A DNA stretch of 64,000 bases from Amycolatopsis xylanica (GTDB lineage: Bacteria > Actinomycetota > Actinomycetes > Mycobacteriales > Pseudonocardiaceae). The notes beneath the pieces are model-generated. The model searched no databases, was not told the DNA's origin, and worked only from the letters and a program-made list of their open reading frames with translations. Location of the stretch: contig NZ_FNON01000014.1 of assembly GCF_900107045.1 (NCBI RefSeq), positions 62,001 through 126,000 of the forward strand, in the 5' to 3' direction. The position numbers were made by a program, and so were the translations under genes. Positions 49,207-58,498 of this stretch are shown piece by piece. The number at the start of each line of letters is the position of its first letter. Position 1 is the stretch's first letter.

Positions 49207-51710
49207 CGTCCCACCACCTCGGGAATCCCCAGCATGACCGGCACCTTCTGCTCCCGCTCGGTGCGGAACGAGATGCTCGGGTCCGGCACACCGGGCGCGT
49301 TGACGAACGAGCTGAACCTGGCCAGCTTCTCGGGGTCTTCGAGCACACCGCGCCACTCGTCGGCGTAAGTGCCGACGTGCTCGGCCATCGCCGCGTCCAG
49401 CTCCGCGCAAATGCCCAGGCTGTCGTCGACGATCACCGCGCGCAGGTGGTCGAGCCCGCCTTCCAGCTCCTCGATCCACGGCGCCGTGCGCTGCAGCCGG
49501 TCGGCCGTGCGGATGTAGAACATCAGGAACCGGTCGATCGTCCGAATGAGCGTCTCACTGTCCACATCAGACACAATGAGGTCGGCGTGCCTCGGCGTGG
49601 TGCCACCGTTGCCGCCCACGTAAAGGTTCCAGCCCTTCTCGGTGGCGATCACGCCGAAGTCCTTGCTGCGAGCCTCCGCGCATTCACGCGCACAGCCCGA
49701 GACCGCGGACTTGAGCTTGTGCGGCGACCGCAGGCCGCGGTACCGCAGCTCCAGCTCGATCGCCAGCCCGACGCTGTCCTGCACGCCATACCGGCACCAC
49801 GTGGACCCGACACAGGATTTGACCGTGCGCAACGCTTTCCCATACGCGTGGCCGGATTCGAACCCGGCGTCCACCAGCCGCCGCCAGATCCGCGGGAGCT
49901 GGTCGACGGTCGCGCCGAACAGGTCGATCCGCTGGCCGCCGGTGATCTTCGTGTACAGCCCGAAATCACGCGCGACCTCACCGATCACGATCAGCTTCTC
50001 CGGCGTGATCTCGCCGCCCGGGATCCGCGGCACCACCGAGTACGTGCCGTTGCGCTGCATGTTCGCCAGGTACCGGTCGTTGGTGTCCTGCAATCCGGCC
50101 TGCTCGCCGCCGAGGATGTGCCCGTTGCCCAGCGACGCGAGGATCGACGCCACCGCGGGCTTGCAGATCGCGCAGCCGTCACCCTTGCCATGCTTGCGGA
50201 TCAGCTCACTGAACCGGTCGATCCTGGTCGCGCGCACGATCTCGAACAGCTCGGCGCGCGACTGCGTGAAGTGCTCGCACAGCGCCTTCGACTGCTCGAC
50301 ACCGCACGCGGTCAGCAGCTTGCCCAGCAGCGGCACGCACGACCCGCACGCGGTACCCGCCCTGGTGCACGCCTTGACCTTGGCGACCGAGTCGCAGCCC
50401 TCGCCGATCGCGTGCGTGATCGCGCCCTTGGTCACCGCGTTGCAGGAACAGATCTGCGCCGCGTCCGGCAGCGCGTCGACGCCGATCGCCGAACCCGAGG
50501 ACGGTGCGTTCGAGATGATCGAAGCCGGGTCGGCGGGCAGCCGCTCACCGACGAGCGCGCGCAAGGTGTTGTACTCGCTCGCGTCGCCGACCAGCACGCC
50601 GCCGAGCAGCGTCTTGGTGTCGTCGGAGACCACGAGCTTCTTGTAGGTCCCGCCGACCGCGTCGTTGACGACGACCTCGAGCGCACCCTCGGTCACCGCG
50701 TGCGCGTCGCCGAAGCTCGCCACGTCGACGCCCATCAGCTTCAGCTTGGTGGAGGTGTCCGGGTCGGGGAAGGTCGCCTCACGGCCGGTGAGCTGCGCGG
50801 CGACCACCTCGGCCATCGCGTACCCGGGCGCAACGATGCCGTAGACCTTGCCTTCGACGGCCGCGCATTCGCCGATGGCGTAGATGTTTTCGTCGCTCGT
50901 GCGGCAGCTCCGGTCGACGAGGATGCCGCCGCGCTGGCCGACGTCCAAACCGGACTCACGCGCTAGGTCGTCACGCGGTCGGATACCGGCGGAGAACACC
51001 ACGAGGTCGAGGTCCAGCTCGGTGCCGTTGCCCAGCCTGGCGAACAGGCGGTCGCCGTCGGCCTCGATCGCGTCGGTCGACGTTCCCGTGTGGACGGTCA
51101 CGTCGAGCCCGGTGATCAGCCGCCGCAACAGCGCGCCACCACCCTCGTCGACCTGCAGCGGCATCAGGCGCGGTCCCATCTCGACCACGTGCGGCGACAA
51201 GCCCATGTCCCGCAACGCCTTCGCCGCCTCCAAGCCGAGCAGGCCACCGCCGACGACCATCGCGGCGCGGCGACCGCGCCCGGGACGGGCGGCCCGTTCC
51301 CGGATCGCGTCGAGGTCCTCGATGGTCCGGTAGACGAACACGCCGGGCAGATCGTGACCCTTGACCGGCGGCACGAACGGCCGCGAGCCGGTCGCCAGCA
51401 CCAGCGCGTCGTACCGCTGCTCGAACCCGGCCGCGGTGACGACCGTCTTACGCTCACGGTCGACCCGGGCCACCGGGTCGCCGAGCCGGAGTTCGACGCG
51501 CTCGTCGCCCTCGTAGCCTGCGCCGGGCATCGCGAGCTTGGCCGCGTCCCAGCCGTCCACATAGGACGTCAGGGCGACCCGGTCGTAGGCGGGGCGCCGT
51601 TCCTCGCCCAGCACGACCACCCGCCAAGCACCGGCCAGGTCGTCCGCGCGCACCGCTTCGACGAGCCGGTGCGCGACCATGCCATGTCCCGCGACCACCA
51701 GCGTCCGCAT
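49203..51710 (-). CDS. nasB: Assimilatory nitrite reductase large subunit (NirB type)
   Basis: 835 aa, reduces nitrite to ammonium with NAD(P)H. N-terminal FAD/NAD(P)H oxidoreductase (VVAGHGMVAHRLVEA, VVGGGLLGLEAAKAL), BFD-type [2Fe-2S] site with Cys421/423 and Cys455/458 (ICSCNAVTKGAI and CGSC), a second degenerate Cys pair (DGCAICKPA), then the sulfite/nitrite reductase ferredoxin-like and catalytic domains. Siroheme-[4Fe-4S] ligands are Cys633, Cys639, Cys673 and Cys677 (CVGSTWC and CARECAEA). Follows nasK with no gap. Confidence 0.96.
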   Translation of the reverse strand: MRTLVVAGHGMVAHRLVEAVRADDLAGAWRVVVLGEERRPAYDRVALTSYVDGWDAAKLAMPGAGYEGDERVELRLGDPVARVDRERKTVVTAAGFEQRYDALVLATGSRPFVPPVKGHDLPGVFVYRTIEDLDAIRERAARPGRGRRAAMVVGGGLLGLEAAKALRDMGLSPHVVEMGPRLMPLQVDEGGGALLRRLITGLDVTVHTGTSTDAIEADGDRLFARLGNGTELDLDLVVFSAGIRPRDDLARESGLDVGQRGGILVDRSCRTSDENIYAIGECAAVEGKVYGIVAPGYAMAEVVAAQLTGREATFPDPDTSTKLKLMGVDVASFGDAHAVTEGALEVVVNDAVGGTYKKLVVSDDTKTLLGGVLVGDASEYNTLRALVGERLPADPASIISNAPSSGSAIGVDALPDAAQICSCNAVTKGAITHAIGEGCDSVAKVKACTRAGTACGSCVPLLGKLLTACGVEQSKALCEHFTQSRAELFEIVRATRIDRFSELIRKHGKGDGCAICKPAVASILASLGNGHILGGEQAGLQDTNDRYLANMQRNGTYSVVPRIPGGEITPEKLIVIGEVARDFGLYTKITGGQRIDLFGATVDQLPRIWRRLVDAGFESGHAYGKALRTVKSCVGSTWCRYGVQDSVGLAIELELRYRGLRSPHKLKSAVSGCARECAEARSKDFGVIATEKGWNLYVGGNGGTTPRHADLIVSDVDSETLIRTIDRFLMFYIRTADRLQRTAPWIEELEGGLDHLRAVIVDDSLGICAELDAAMAEHVGTYADEWRGVLEDPEKLARFSSFVNAPGVPDPSISFRTEREQKVPVMLGIPEVVGR

Positions 51711-53072
51711 CTAGACCTCCGCTCCGGCGAGTGCCAGTCCCCGTGTGCTCGTGACGGTCGCGGGCTGCTTGCGGAGGTAGACCGCCCAGGTCACCACGAA
51801 ACAGACCCCGTAGAAGGCCAGGAAGCCGATGAACGCGGGTACCCCACTTTTGGCGGCCGCGAACGATTCACGGAACGCCAGGTTGATGAACAACCCACCC
51901 AGCGCGCCGACCGCGCCGGCGAGTCCGATGAGCGCGCCGGACAGCTTGCGCGCCTTGAGAAGTTCCGTGGTCTCGTCGGCGCCTGCCTCGATCGCGACCT
52001 TCGCCTTGGCACGGAAGATGGCCGGGATCATCTTGTACGTCGAGCCGTTGCCGATGCCCGTCAGTACGAAAAGGACGATGAACGCGATCGTGAACAGCGC
52101 CAGCGACTTGGCGTTCGAAGCGATGATCAGCACGACCGTCGCCGAGCCCATCAGCGCGAAGGTGCCGAAGGTGACCTTGCCGCCGCCGAACCGGTCGGAC
52201 AGCCAGCCGCCGATCGGGCGGGACAGCGAGCCCAGCAGCGGCCCGAGGAACGTCACCGCGACCGCCTGCAGCGGCGTGCGGCCGAACTGGTTCTGCAGCA
52301 CCAGGCCGAACGCGAAGCTGTAGCCGATGAACGAGCCGAAGGTGCCGATGTAGAGGAACGACATCACCAGCGAGTGCGGGTCCTTGATCACTTCGCGCAT
52401 GGCCTTCGTGTCACCGCGCACGGTCGCCAGGTTGTCCATGTACAGCCACGCGAAGACGGCCGCGATCACCACGAGCGGGATGTAGATGTAGAGCACCAGC
52501 CGGGGCTGCGCGGCGCCGGCGGTGCCGATCACCAGCAGGCCGACCAGCTGGACCGCGGCCACGCCGAGGTTGCCGCCGCCCGCGTTGAGGCCGAGTGCCC
52601 AGCCCTTGCGCTTCTCGGGGAAGAAGGTGTTGATGTTCGTCATCGACGACGCGAAGTTGCCGCCGCCGACACCGCCGAGCGCGGCGACGATCATCAGCGT
52701 GCCCAGCGAGACGCCGGGTTCCAGCACGATCGCCGCGAGAATAGTTGGAATGAGCAGCAAAACCGCGCTGATGACCGTCCAATTGCGACCGCCGAACCGC
52801 GCGACCGCGAAGGTGTACGGCAGCCGCATCAGCGCGCCGACCGCGGTCGGCGTCGACACCAGCAGGAACTTGTCGGCGGCGCTGAACCCGTAGTCCTTGC
52901 CCATGAACAGGACCATGACCGACCACAGTGTCCACACCGAGAAGCCGATGTGCTCCGCCAGGATGGAGAACCAGAGGTTCCGGCTGGCCACCTTCTTGCC
53001 GGTGGACTCCCAGAATTCCTCGTTCTCTGGTTCCCAGTGCTCGATCCAGTGCGAGCCGGTCCTGCTGCCCAT
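51711..53072 (-). CDS. nasK: NarK-type nitrate/nitrite transporter (MFS)
   Basis: 453 aa with about twelve membrane segments. The NarK-family nitrate signatures with glycines are visible: GGVGGGNFASSMTNINTFFPEKRKGWALGLNAGGGNLGVA (about residues 145-185) and GIGNGSTYKMIPAIFRAKA (about residues 340-360). N-terminus SHWIEHWEPENEEFWESTGKKVASRNLWFSI is typical for actinobacterial NarK. The ATG at 53072 has AAGGAGAG upstream; a frame extension to 53168 does not. Sits 43 bp after nasC. Confidence 0.94.
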   Translation of the reverse strand: MGSRTGSHWIEHWEPENEEFWESTGKKVASRNLWFSILAEHIGFSVWTLWSVMVLFMGKDYGFSAADKFLLVSTPTAVGALMRLPYTFAVARFGGRNWTVISAVLLLIPTILAAIVLEPGVSLGTLMIVAALGGVGGGNFASSMTNINTFFPEKRKGWALGLNAGGGNLGVAAVQLVGLLVIGTAGAAQPRLVLYIYIPLVVIAAVFAWLYMDNLATVRGDTKAMREVIKDPHSLVMSFLYIGTFGSFIGYSFAFGLVLQNQFGRTPLQAVAVTFLGPLLGSLSRPIGGWLSDRFGGGKVTFGTFALMGSATVVLIIASNAKSLALFTIAFIVLFVLTGIGNGSTYKMIPAIFRAKAKVAIEAGADETTELLKARKLSGALIGLAGAVGALGGLFINLAFRESFAAAKSGVPAFIGFLAFYGVCFVVTWAVYLRKQPATVTSTRGLALAGAEV

Positions 53073-53115
53073 TCCACTCTCCTTCGTCGTCACCGGGAAA
53101 CTCACTGGGCGAAAC

Positions 53116-54543
53116 TCATTGGGCGCCGAGCCACTCGGCGATGCCACGGACCGCGTCGCCGCAGCCACCGCAGCCGGTGGTCGCCCGCGTCGCGGTCGCC
53201 AGCTCGGCGACCGAACAGGCGCCGGACTTCCACGCCTCGACGAGCCTGCCCTTGGTCACCGTGTTGCAGCGGCACACCACGGCCGCCGCCGGCAGGTCGG
53301 CCGGGCTCGACGCGGGCGTCGAGACACCGGGCAATGCTCGTCCCAAAAGGACGCTGAGCCGATCGGCCGGAACCGGGGTGCCCCGGTCGTAGAGCTGGGT
53401 GATGCTCGCGGCCGCGTCGGGGATGCCGAGCATGATCGCGCCGGCCACCTTGTCCTTACGCACCACGAGTTTCGCGTACCGCCCGCCCGAGGGATCGGCG
53501 AAGCAGAGCACCTCGGAGGTCTGGTCACTGACTTCGGCGCCGACGTCACCGAGCGACGCGAGGTCGATGTCCCGCGCTTTCAAGCGGGTCACGACCGAAG
53601 TGCCGCGGTAGCGAGCACGCATGTCGGTGCCGGTCAGCAGATCGGCCAGCGTTTCGGCCTGCTCCCACGCGGGCTGTACCAGTCCCGAGATCGTGCCGGG
53701 GTGCTGCGCGCAGTCACCGATCGCGTGGATCCGTCCGTCACTGGTGCGCAGCGCGTCGTCGACCAGCACGCCACGGTCGACCTGAAGCCCGGCCTCGACG
53801 GCCAGCGTGGTGTCCGCGCGGACACCGGCGGAGACCACGACCAGATCAGCCGGGACGTGGCTGCCGTCATCGAGTTTCAACCCGTCGCCGGGCAGATACC
53901 GGGCCGCGCCGGCGCCGAGCCGGAAGTCGATGCCGAGCTTTTCCAGCGAGCGCACCAGAACCTGGCTCGCACCGGTGTCGAGCTGGCGTTCCATGATCGT
54001 CGGCAGCGGATGCACGACCGTGACGAAGTTGCCCCGGCCGGCGAGCCCTCGAGCGGCTTCGAGGCCGAGCAGGCCGCCACCGAGCACGGCCACGGGTGCG
54101 CCGAACTTGGCCGCCTCGAGGATGCGGTCGCAGTCGTCGAGCGTGCGGAACGCGACGACGTCCTTGCCGAGTTCCAGGCCCTCGACCGGCGGCAGCCACG
54201 GCCTGCTGCCCGTCGCCAGCACGAGCACGTCGTAGTCCACCGTGGAATCGTCGGCGAGCACGACGTGGCGCGCGGTGCGGTCGATGCTCGTCACGCGGGT
54301 GCCGACACGGAGGTCGACACCGGTCTTGCCAGCCCAGCCTTCGTCGTGCAGGCGAACGGTTTCCGGGCGCATCGTCCCGGCGACGACCGCCGAAAGCAGC
54401 ACCCGGTTGTACGCGTGGTGCGGTTCCTCACCGAGCACGGTCAGCGTGACCCGCGTGCCTTCGGGATCGCGGCGGCGGATCTCGTCGGCCAGCCGCGCAC
54501 CCGCCATGCCGTAGCCGAGAATGACGACCTTGCGTGGACTCAT
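53116..54543 (-). CDS. nasC: FAD-dependent oxidoreductase with BFD [2Fe-2S] domain (nitrate reductase electron transfer subunit)
   Basis: 475 aa. N-terminal FAD and NAD(P)H dinucleotide folds (VVILGYGMAGARLADEIRRR; AVLGGGLLGLEAARGL; SDGRIHAIGDCAQHPG) and a C-terminal BFD-like [2Fe-2S] domain with CRCNTVTKG and TTGCGGCGDAVRG. The arrangement equals the N-terminal half of NirB and suits delivery of electrons from NAD(P)H to the catalytic nitrate reductase encoded upstream. Start overlaps the nasA stop (ATGA). Confidence 0.9.
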   Translation of the reverse strand: MSPRKVVILGYGMAGARLADEIRRRDPEGTRVTLTVLGEEPHHAYNRVLLSAVVAGTMRPETVRLHDEGWAGKTGVDLRVGTRVTSIDRTARHVVLADDSTVDYDVLVLATGSRPWLPPVEGLELGKDVVAFRTLDDCDRILEAAKFGAPVAVLGGGLLGLEAARGLAGRGNFVTVVHPLPTIMERQLDTGASQVLVRSLEKLGIDFRLGAGAARYLPGDGLKLDDGSHVPADLVVVSAGVRADTTLAVEAGLQVDRGVLVDDALRTSDGRIHAIGDCAQHPGTISGLVQPAWEQAETLADLLTGTDMRARYRGTSVVTRLKARDIDLASLGDVGAEVSDQTSEVLCFADPSGGRYAKLVVRKDKVAGAIMLGIPDAAASITQLYDRGTPVPADRLSVLLGRALPGVSTPASSPADLPAAAVVCRCNTVTKGRLVEAWKSGACSVAELATATRATTGCGGCGDAVRGIAEWLGAQ

Positions 54544-56612
54544 GCCGGATCCTCCTCGTCACGGGACAGGGAAACCGCGCACACCTTGAACTCGGGCATC
54601 CGGCTGATCGGATCGAGTGCCGGGTTGGTGATCAGGTTCGCCCGCTGCGCGCCGGGGAAGTGGAACGGCAGGAACACCACATCCGGCCGCATCGAAGCGA
54701 CCGCGCGCACCCGAGCGCGCGTCTCGCCGCGCCGCGACTTCACCAGCGCCCACTCCCCCTCGACGAGCCCGGCCCGCGCGGCGGTGTCCGGGTGCACTTC
54801 GACGAACACCTCGGGCACGGCCCTGGTCAGCTCGTCGACCAGGCGGGTCTGCGCACCGGATTGGTAGTGCTGCAGCACACGGCCGGTCGTGGCCTGCAGG
54901 GGAAACTCGTCGTCGGTCCGCTCGGCCGGGCCGGAGTGGTCGACGGCGACGAACCGCGCGAGCCCGTCGGCGTGCGCGAACCGGTCGAGGAACATCCGGG
55001 GCGTGCCAGGATGCCCGACGTCCGGCACGGGCCAGTACAACGCCTCGCCGGCACGCAGGCGCTCGTAGCTGACCCCGGAGTAATCCGCGAGGCCACCCCG
55101 CGAAGCCTCGCGGAGCTCGGTGAACACCGTCTCGGCGTCCGTGGGAAACCGGCCGTCGGGCTGCCCGAGCAGCTTGGCGAGCCCCGCGATCACGTCGAGG
55201 TCCGTGCGCACGCCCGCCGGCGGGGTGACGGCACGCTTGCGCAGCAGCACACGGCCTTCGAGATTGGTCATCGTGCCGTCTTCTTCGGCCCACTGGGTCA
55301 CCGGGAGCACGACGTCGGCGAGCGCTGCCGTCTCCGACAGCACGAGGTCCGCGACGACGAGCAGATCCAGTGAAGCGAGCCGGTCGGCGACGTGCGCGGC
55401 ACGCGGCGCGGACACGACCAGGTTGCTGCCGAAGACCATCAGCGCCTGGGGTCCGCTTTCGGTACCCAGCGCGTCGAGAAGCTCATAGGCCGACCGGCCG
55501 GGGCCCGGCAGCGAATCCGCGGGCACACCCCACACACCGGCGACGTGGTCGCGCGCGGCCGGGTCGTCGATCTTGCGGTAGCCGGGCAGCTGATCGGCCT
55601 TCTGGCCGTGCTCACGCCCGCCTTGGCCGTTGCCCTGGCCGGTGATGCAGCCGAAGCCGGAACCCTTTCGGCCCGGCAGGCCCAATGCCAGTGCCAGATT
55701 GATCCACGCGGTGACCATGTCGGCGCCGCGCGCGTGCTGTTCGGTACCCCGTGCGGTGAGGATGTACGCGTTGCGTGCGGCCGCGAGCCGGGCGGCGACC
55801 CGGCGCTGGTCGGTCGCGGACACCCCGGTGACGCGTTCGGCCCGTTCCGGCCACCACCGCGCGACGACCCGCCACATGTCTTCGAAACCCGAGGTCCGTG
55901 AGTCCACATAGGATTGGTCCAGATGGCCATCCGCGACGACCGCGTGCAGGATTCCCAACGCCAGCGCGAGATCCGTGCCAGGAGCCGGTGCCAGGTGCAG
56001 GCCCGCCAGCTCGGCGGTCGGCGTGCGGCGCGGGTCGACGACGATGAGCTCGCCGCCGCGCAGGTGCTGGACGAACGGCGGCATCGTCTCGGCCGGGTTC
56101 GCGCCGATGAGCAGCACGGCGTCGGCTTCGGCGAGATCCGTGACAGGGAACGGCATTCCGCGATCGAGCCCGAACGCCCGGGTGCCCGCCGCCGCGGCCG
56201 AGGACATGCAGAACCGGCCGTTGTAGTCGATCTGCGAGGTGCCGAGCGCGACCCTGGCGAATTTCCCCAGCAGGTAGGACTTCTCGTTGGTCAGCCCGCC
56301 GCCGCCGAACACGGCCACCGAATCCGCGCCGGACGTTTCCCGAAGCCGGGTGAGCCTGCGCGCGATCAGGCCGAGCGCGTCGTCCCAGCTCGAGGGCACC
56401 AGCTCGCCGTCCACCCGCACGAGCGGTGTGGTCAACCTGGCCGGTGAGTTCAGGAGCGCCCCGGAAGTCCAGCCCTTCTGGCACAGCCCGCCCGCGTTGG
56501 TCGGGAATTGGCGGGGCTGGACGTCGCCACCGCGCAAACTCATCCCGCACTGCAGCGCGCAGTATGGGCAGTGCGTATCCACCGAGGTGGTGGGCGGGGC
56601 GGTCGTGGTCAC
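54540..56612 (-). CDS. nasA: Assimilatory nitrate reductase catalytic subunit (molybdopterin oxidoreductase)
   Basis: 690 aa, reduces nitrate to nitrite in the cytoplasm. N-terminal [4Fe-4S] site with Cys15, Cys18, Cys22 and Cys44 (HCPYCALQC, LCQKGW), then Mo-bis-MGD domains (ADAVLLIGANPAETMPP; GKDLGCITGQGNGQGGREHGQKADQLPG-like stretch; LVVADLVLSETAALADVVLPVTQWAEEDGT) and a C-terminal molydopterin dinucleotide-binding barrel (LQATTGRVLQHYQSGAQTR). No signal peptide. The MoCo ligand residue was not pinned down. Start is GTG without a clear ribosome site. First gene of the nasACKBDEF-like operon; a GlnR-like site lies upstream. Confidence 0.94.
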   Translation of the reverse strand: MTTTAPPTTSVDTHCPYCALQCGMSLRGGDVQPRQFPTNAGGLCQKGWTSGALLNSPARLTTPLVRVDGELVPSSWDDALGLIARRLTRLRETSGADSVAVFGGGGLTNEKSYLLGKFARVALGTSQIDYNGRFCMSSAAAAGTRAFGLDRGMPFPVTDLAEADAVLLIGANPAETMPPFVQHLRGGELIVVDPRRTPTAELAGLHLAPAPGTDLALALGILHAVVADGHLDQSYVDSRTSGFEDMWRVVARWWPERAERVTGVSATDQRRVAARLAAARNAYILTARGTEQHARGADMVTAWINLALALGLPGRKGSGFGCITGQGNGQGGREHGQKADQLPGYRKIDDPAARDHVAGVWGVPADSLPGPGRSAYELLDALGTESGPQALMVFGSNLVVSAPRAAHVADRLASLDLLVVADLVLSETAALADVVLPVTQWAEEDGTMTNLEGRVLLRKRAVTPPAGVRTDLDVIAGLAKLLGQPDGRFPTDAETVFTELREASRGGLADYSGVSYERLRAGEALYWPVPDVGHPGTPRMFLDRFAHADGLARFVAVDHSGPAERTDDEFPLQATTGRVLQHYQSGAQTRLVDELTRAVPEVFVEVHPDTAARAGLVEGEWALVKSRRGETRARVRAVASMRPDVVFLPFHFPGAQRANLITNPALDPISRMPEFKVCAVSLSRDEEDPA

Positions 56613-56635
56613 GGGCGTGACGCTAAGCAGCGCGT

Positions 56636-56672
56636 GTTACCTGGAAATGCCCTTATGTTTCAGGGAGTTGAC
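56636..56672 (-). promoter_or_regulatory. Candidate GlnR-box region of the nitrate operon
   Basis: On the minus strand GTCAA-N6-GAAAC (56672-56657) resembles the actinobacterial GlnR half-site pair gTnAC-N6-GaAAC with one base off, and a GTAAC follows 21 bp further (56640-56636). It lies 24-60 bp before the nasA start in a 110-bp gap. GlnR is known to activate the nas operon of A. mediterranei; the match here is by eye and imperfect. Confidence 0.4.
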
Positions 56673-56722
56673 ATTGCCTGCCGCCGGAGAGCCTCACATC
56701 GTGAGAAACAGCGTGCCGGATG

Positions 56723-57526
56723 TCACACGAGTTCGCTGACCTCACGCGCCGCCGCACGCAGTCCGTCCAGCGCCGCACGTGTCGACCTGGGGTTCAACGC
56801 GTGCGCGGCGAGCCGGAACAAGATCGCCCGCAACAGCAGCTGTGGCCATTCGGGCAGATGCGCCCAGCGATGCAACAACTGGATGTCGGCGCCGCCCCAC
56901 GCGATCGCGTCGACGGCGACCACGGCCGCACCCCACTCGGCAGGCCGGTAATAAGGGACGAAATCCACGATTCCGGGCGCCGCCTTGCCCGAGTAGACGA
57001 CGCTGGCGAGCAGATCCCCGTGGACCACTTGGTCCGGCAGCTTGACCGGACGGCGCGCGCCGGCGAGCACTTCGAACCAGCGGCCACCCCTGGTCTCTTC
57101 CAGCGGCACTTCCAGCTCGCCCCACGCGACCCGGTCGGCGATGCCCTCGGGGTCGTCACGCGTAGCCAGGAAGGACGGGCGCGAGAGCCGCGCCGTCGCC
57201 TGATGCAGTTTGACGGCCGCGAGCACGGTCTCGTCCGCGCGGTGCTCGGGCGTGCCGGGCACGTACTTGTTCGCGGCCCAGCCCGCGACGATCCAGCGTC
57301 CGTCCGACGCGCGCACCGGCCGCGCGATCCGCAGGCCCGGCGCGTCGATCTGCTCCAGCGCCCGCGCCGACCACACGGCACGGCTCTTGTCGGCCACGGG
57401 TTTCACCACGATGTCGCCACACCGCCAGACCGTCCCGCCCGGCAACGGCTCCAGCTCGGCCGGATGAGCGCCGAACGCCGAGCAGACATGCTCAGGGGGA
57501 CTTTGATGCCTGACGACCACGGCCAC
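56723..57526 (-). CDS. TIGR02569-like phosphotransferase-fold protein
   Basis: 267 aa. Resembles the actinobacterial TIGR02569 family, which has the aminoglycoside phosphotransferase/kinase fold: glycine-rich start (PLPGGTVWRCGDIVVKPV), Brenner loop HGDLLASV (His169, Asp171) and IVDF (Asp188). The Asn normally a few residues after HGD is Ser175 here, so activity is uncertain. Substrate is unknown. It lies 110 bp upstream of the nitrate operon on the same strand and 5 bp after the LysR gene, so it is probably co-transcribed with that regulator. Confidence 0.72.
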   Translation of the reverse strand: MAVVVRHQSPPEHVCSAFGAHPAELEPLPGGTVWRCGDIVVKPVADKSRAVWSARALEQIDAPGLRIARPVRASDGRWIVAGWAANKYVPGTPEHRADETVLAAVKLHQATARLSRPSFLATRDDPEGIADRVAWGELEVPLEETRGGRWFEVLAGARRPVKLPDQVVHGDLLASVVYSGKAAPGIVDFVPYYRPAEWGAAVVAVDAIAWGGADIQLLHRWAHLPEWPQLLLRAILFRLAAHALNPRSTRAALDGLRAAAREVSELV

Positions 57527-57531
57527 ACACG

Positions 57532-58446
57532 TTACCTCGCGGGCGGCTCCACGAAAGAGAACGAACCTGCGTCCTTTTCGACCTTTCTTGCCTGTTCACG
57601 GAGGATCCGCTCGAAGAATCCGGCCGCGGGCGCCACGAGATCGGGTGTAACGACGAAGACCTGGCGCGACGGCGCGGTCGCTCCGAGTGAGCGCAGCACG
57701 ACCCCGGTAGGCACGGCCGCCGCCGCGAGCGCGGGCACCAGCGTCACGCCGAGCCCGGCCGCCACGAAGCCGAGCTTCGCCATCCACTCGTTCGCCCGGA
57801 TCCCCGCCCTCGGCAGGAACCCGATCTCGACCGCGGCCGTGGCGAGCGCCGATCCCTCGCGCACGCCGCCGATCCAGTGCTCGTCGACGAGTTCCGCGAG
57901 ACTCAGTTCCGCCCGATCGGCCATCGGATGCCCGGCGGGCAACGCGACCAGCAGCGGATCGTTCAACAATGGCCGCCAAGCCGGTCCCACCGGATGATCG
58001 CTGCTCACGATCGCGAGATCGATGTCCCCGGCCGCGAGCCCGTCGAGCAGGTCCTTGCTCCGGCCTTCGCTGAGCGAGATCTCGACCTCGGGCCGCGCCG
58101 CGCGAAAACGACCGAGTGCGGCGGGCACCAGCACGGCATTGGCCGTCGGGAACGATCCGACGCGCAACCCGCCCCCGTTGCCGGCGCGAATGGCCGCCAT
58201 CTCGGCTTCCGCGGTGCCCAGCCGTTCCAGCACCTCTTCCGCACGGCGGCACAGCAGCTCGCCGGCGGCGGTCAGCCGCACGCCACGCGGCAACCGCTCG
58301 AACAACGGCAGCCCGGCCGACTGCTCCAGCGCGGCGAGCCTGCGCGAAACGGCCGACTGCGTGTAGTTCAGCTCGGCCGCCGCGGCCGTGAACGACCCCA
58401 GCCTGGCGACGGCACTGAGCAGGCGCAGCGAATCAATGTCGAACAC
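57532..58446 (-). CDS. LysR-family transcriptional regulator
   Basis: 304 aa from GTG at 58446 (MFDIDSLRLLSAVARLGSF). N-terminal winged helix (residues 1-60; SFTAAAAELNYTQSAVSRRLAALEQSAGLPLFERLPRGVRLT) and a periplasmic-binding-protein-like effector domain (GGLRVGSFPTANAVLVPAAL onward). No ribosome site precedes the GTG, so it may be leaderless. Divergent from the membrane protein gene at 58499 over 52 bp, its most likely target; also possibly linked to the downstream TIGR02569-like gene. Confidence 0.92.
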   Translation of the reverse strand: MFDIDSLRLLSAVARLGSFTAAAAELNYTQSAVSRRLAALEQSAGLPLFERLPRGVRLTAAGELLCRRAEEVLERLGTAEAEMAAIRAGNGGGLRVGSFPTANAVLVPAALGRFRAARPEVEISLSEGRSKDLLDGLAAGDIDLAIVSSDHPVGPAWRPLLNDPLLVALPAGHPMADRAELSLAELVDEHWIGGVREGSALATAAVEIGFLPRAGIRANEWMAKLGFVAAGLGVTLVPALAAAAVPTGVVLRSLGATAPSRQVFVVTPDLVAPAAGFFERILREQARKVEKDAGSFSFVEPPAR

Positions 58447-58498
58447 TTGAGTAAACCTACTGATGTACGTGGCCCGCTGAGCCCGACAAGATGCCCGC

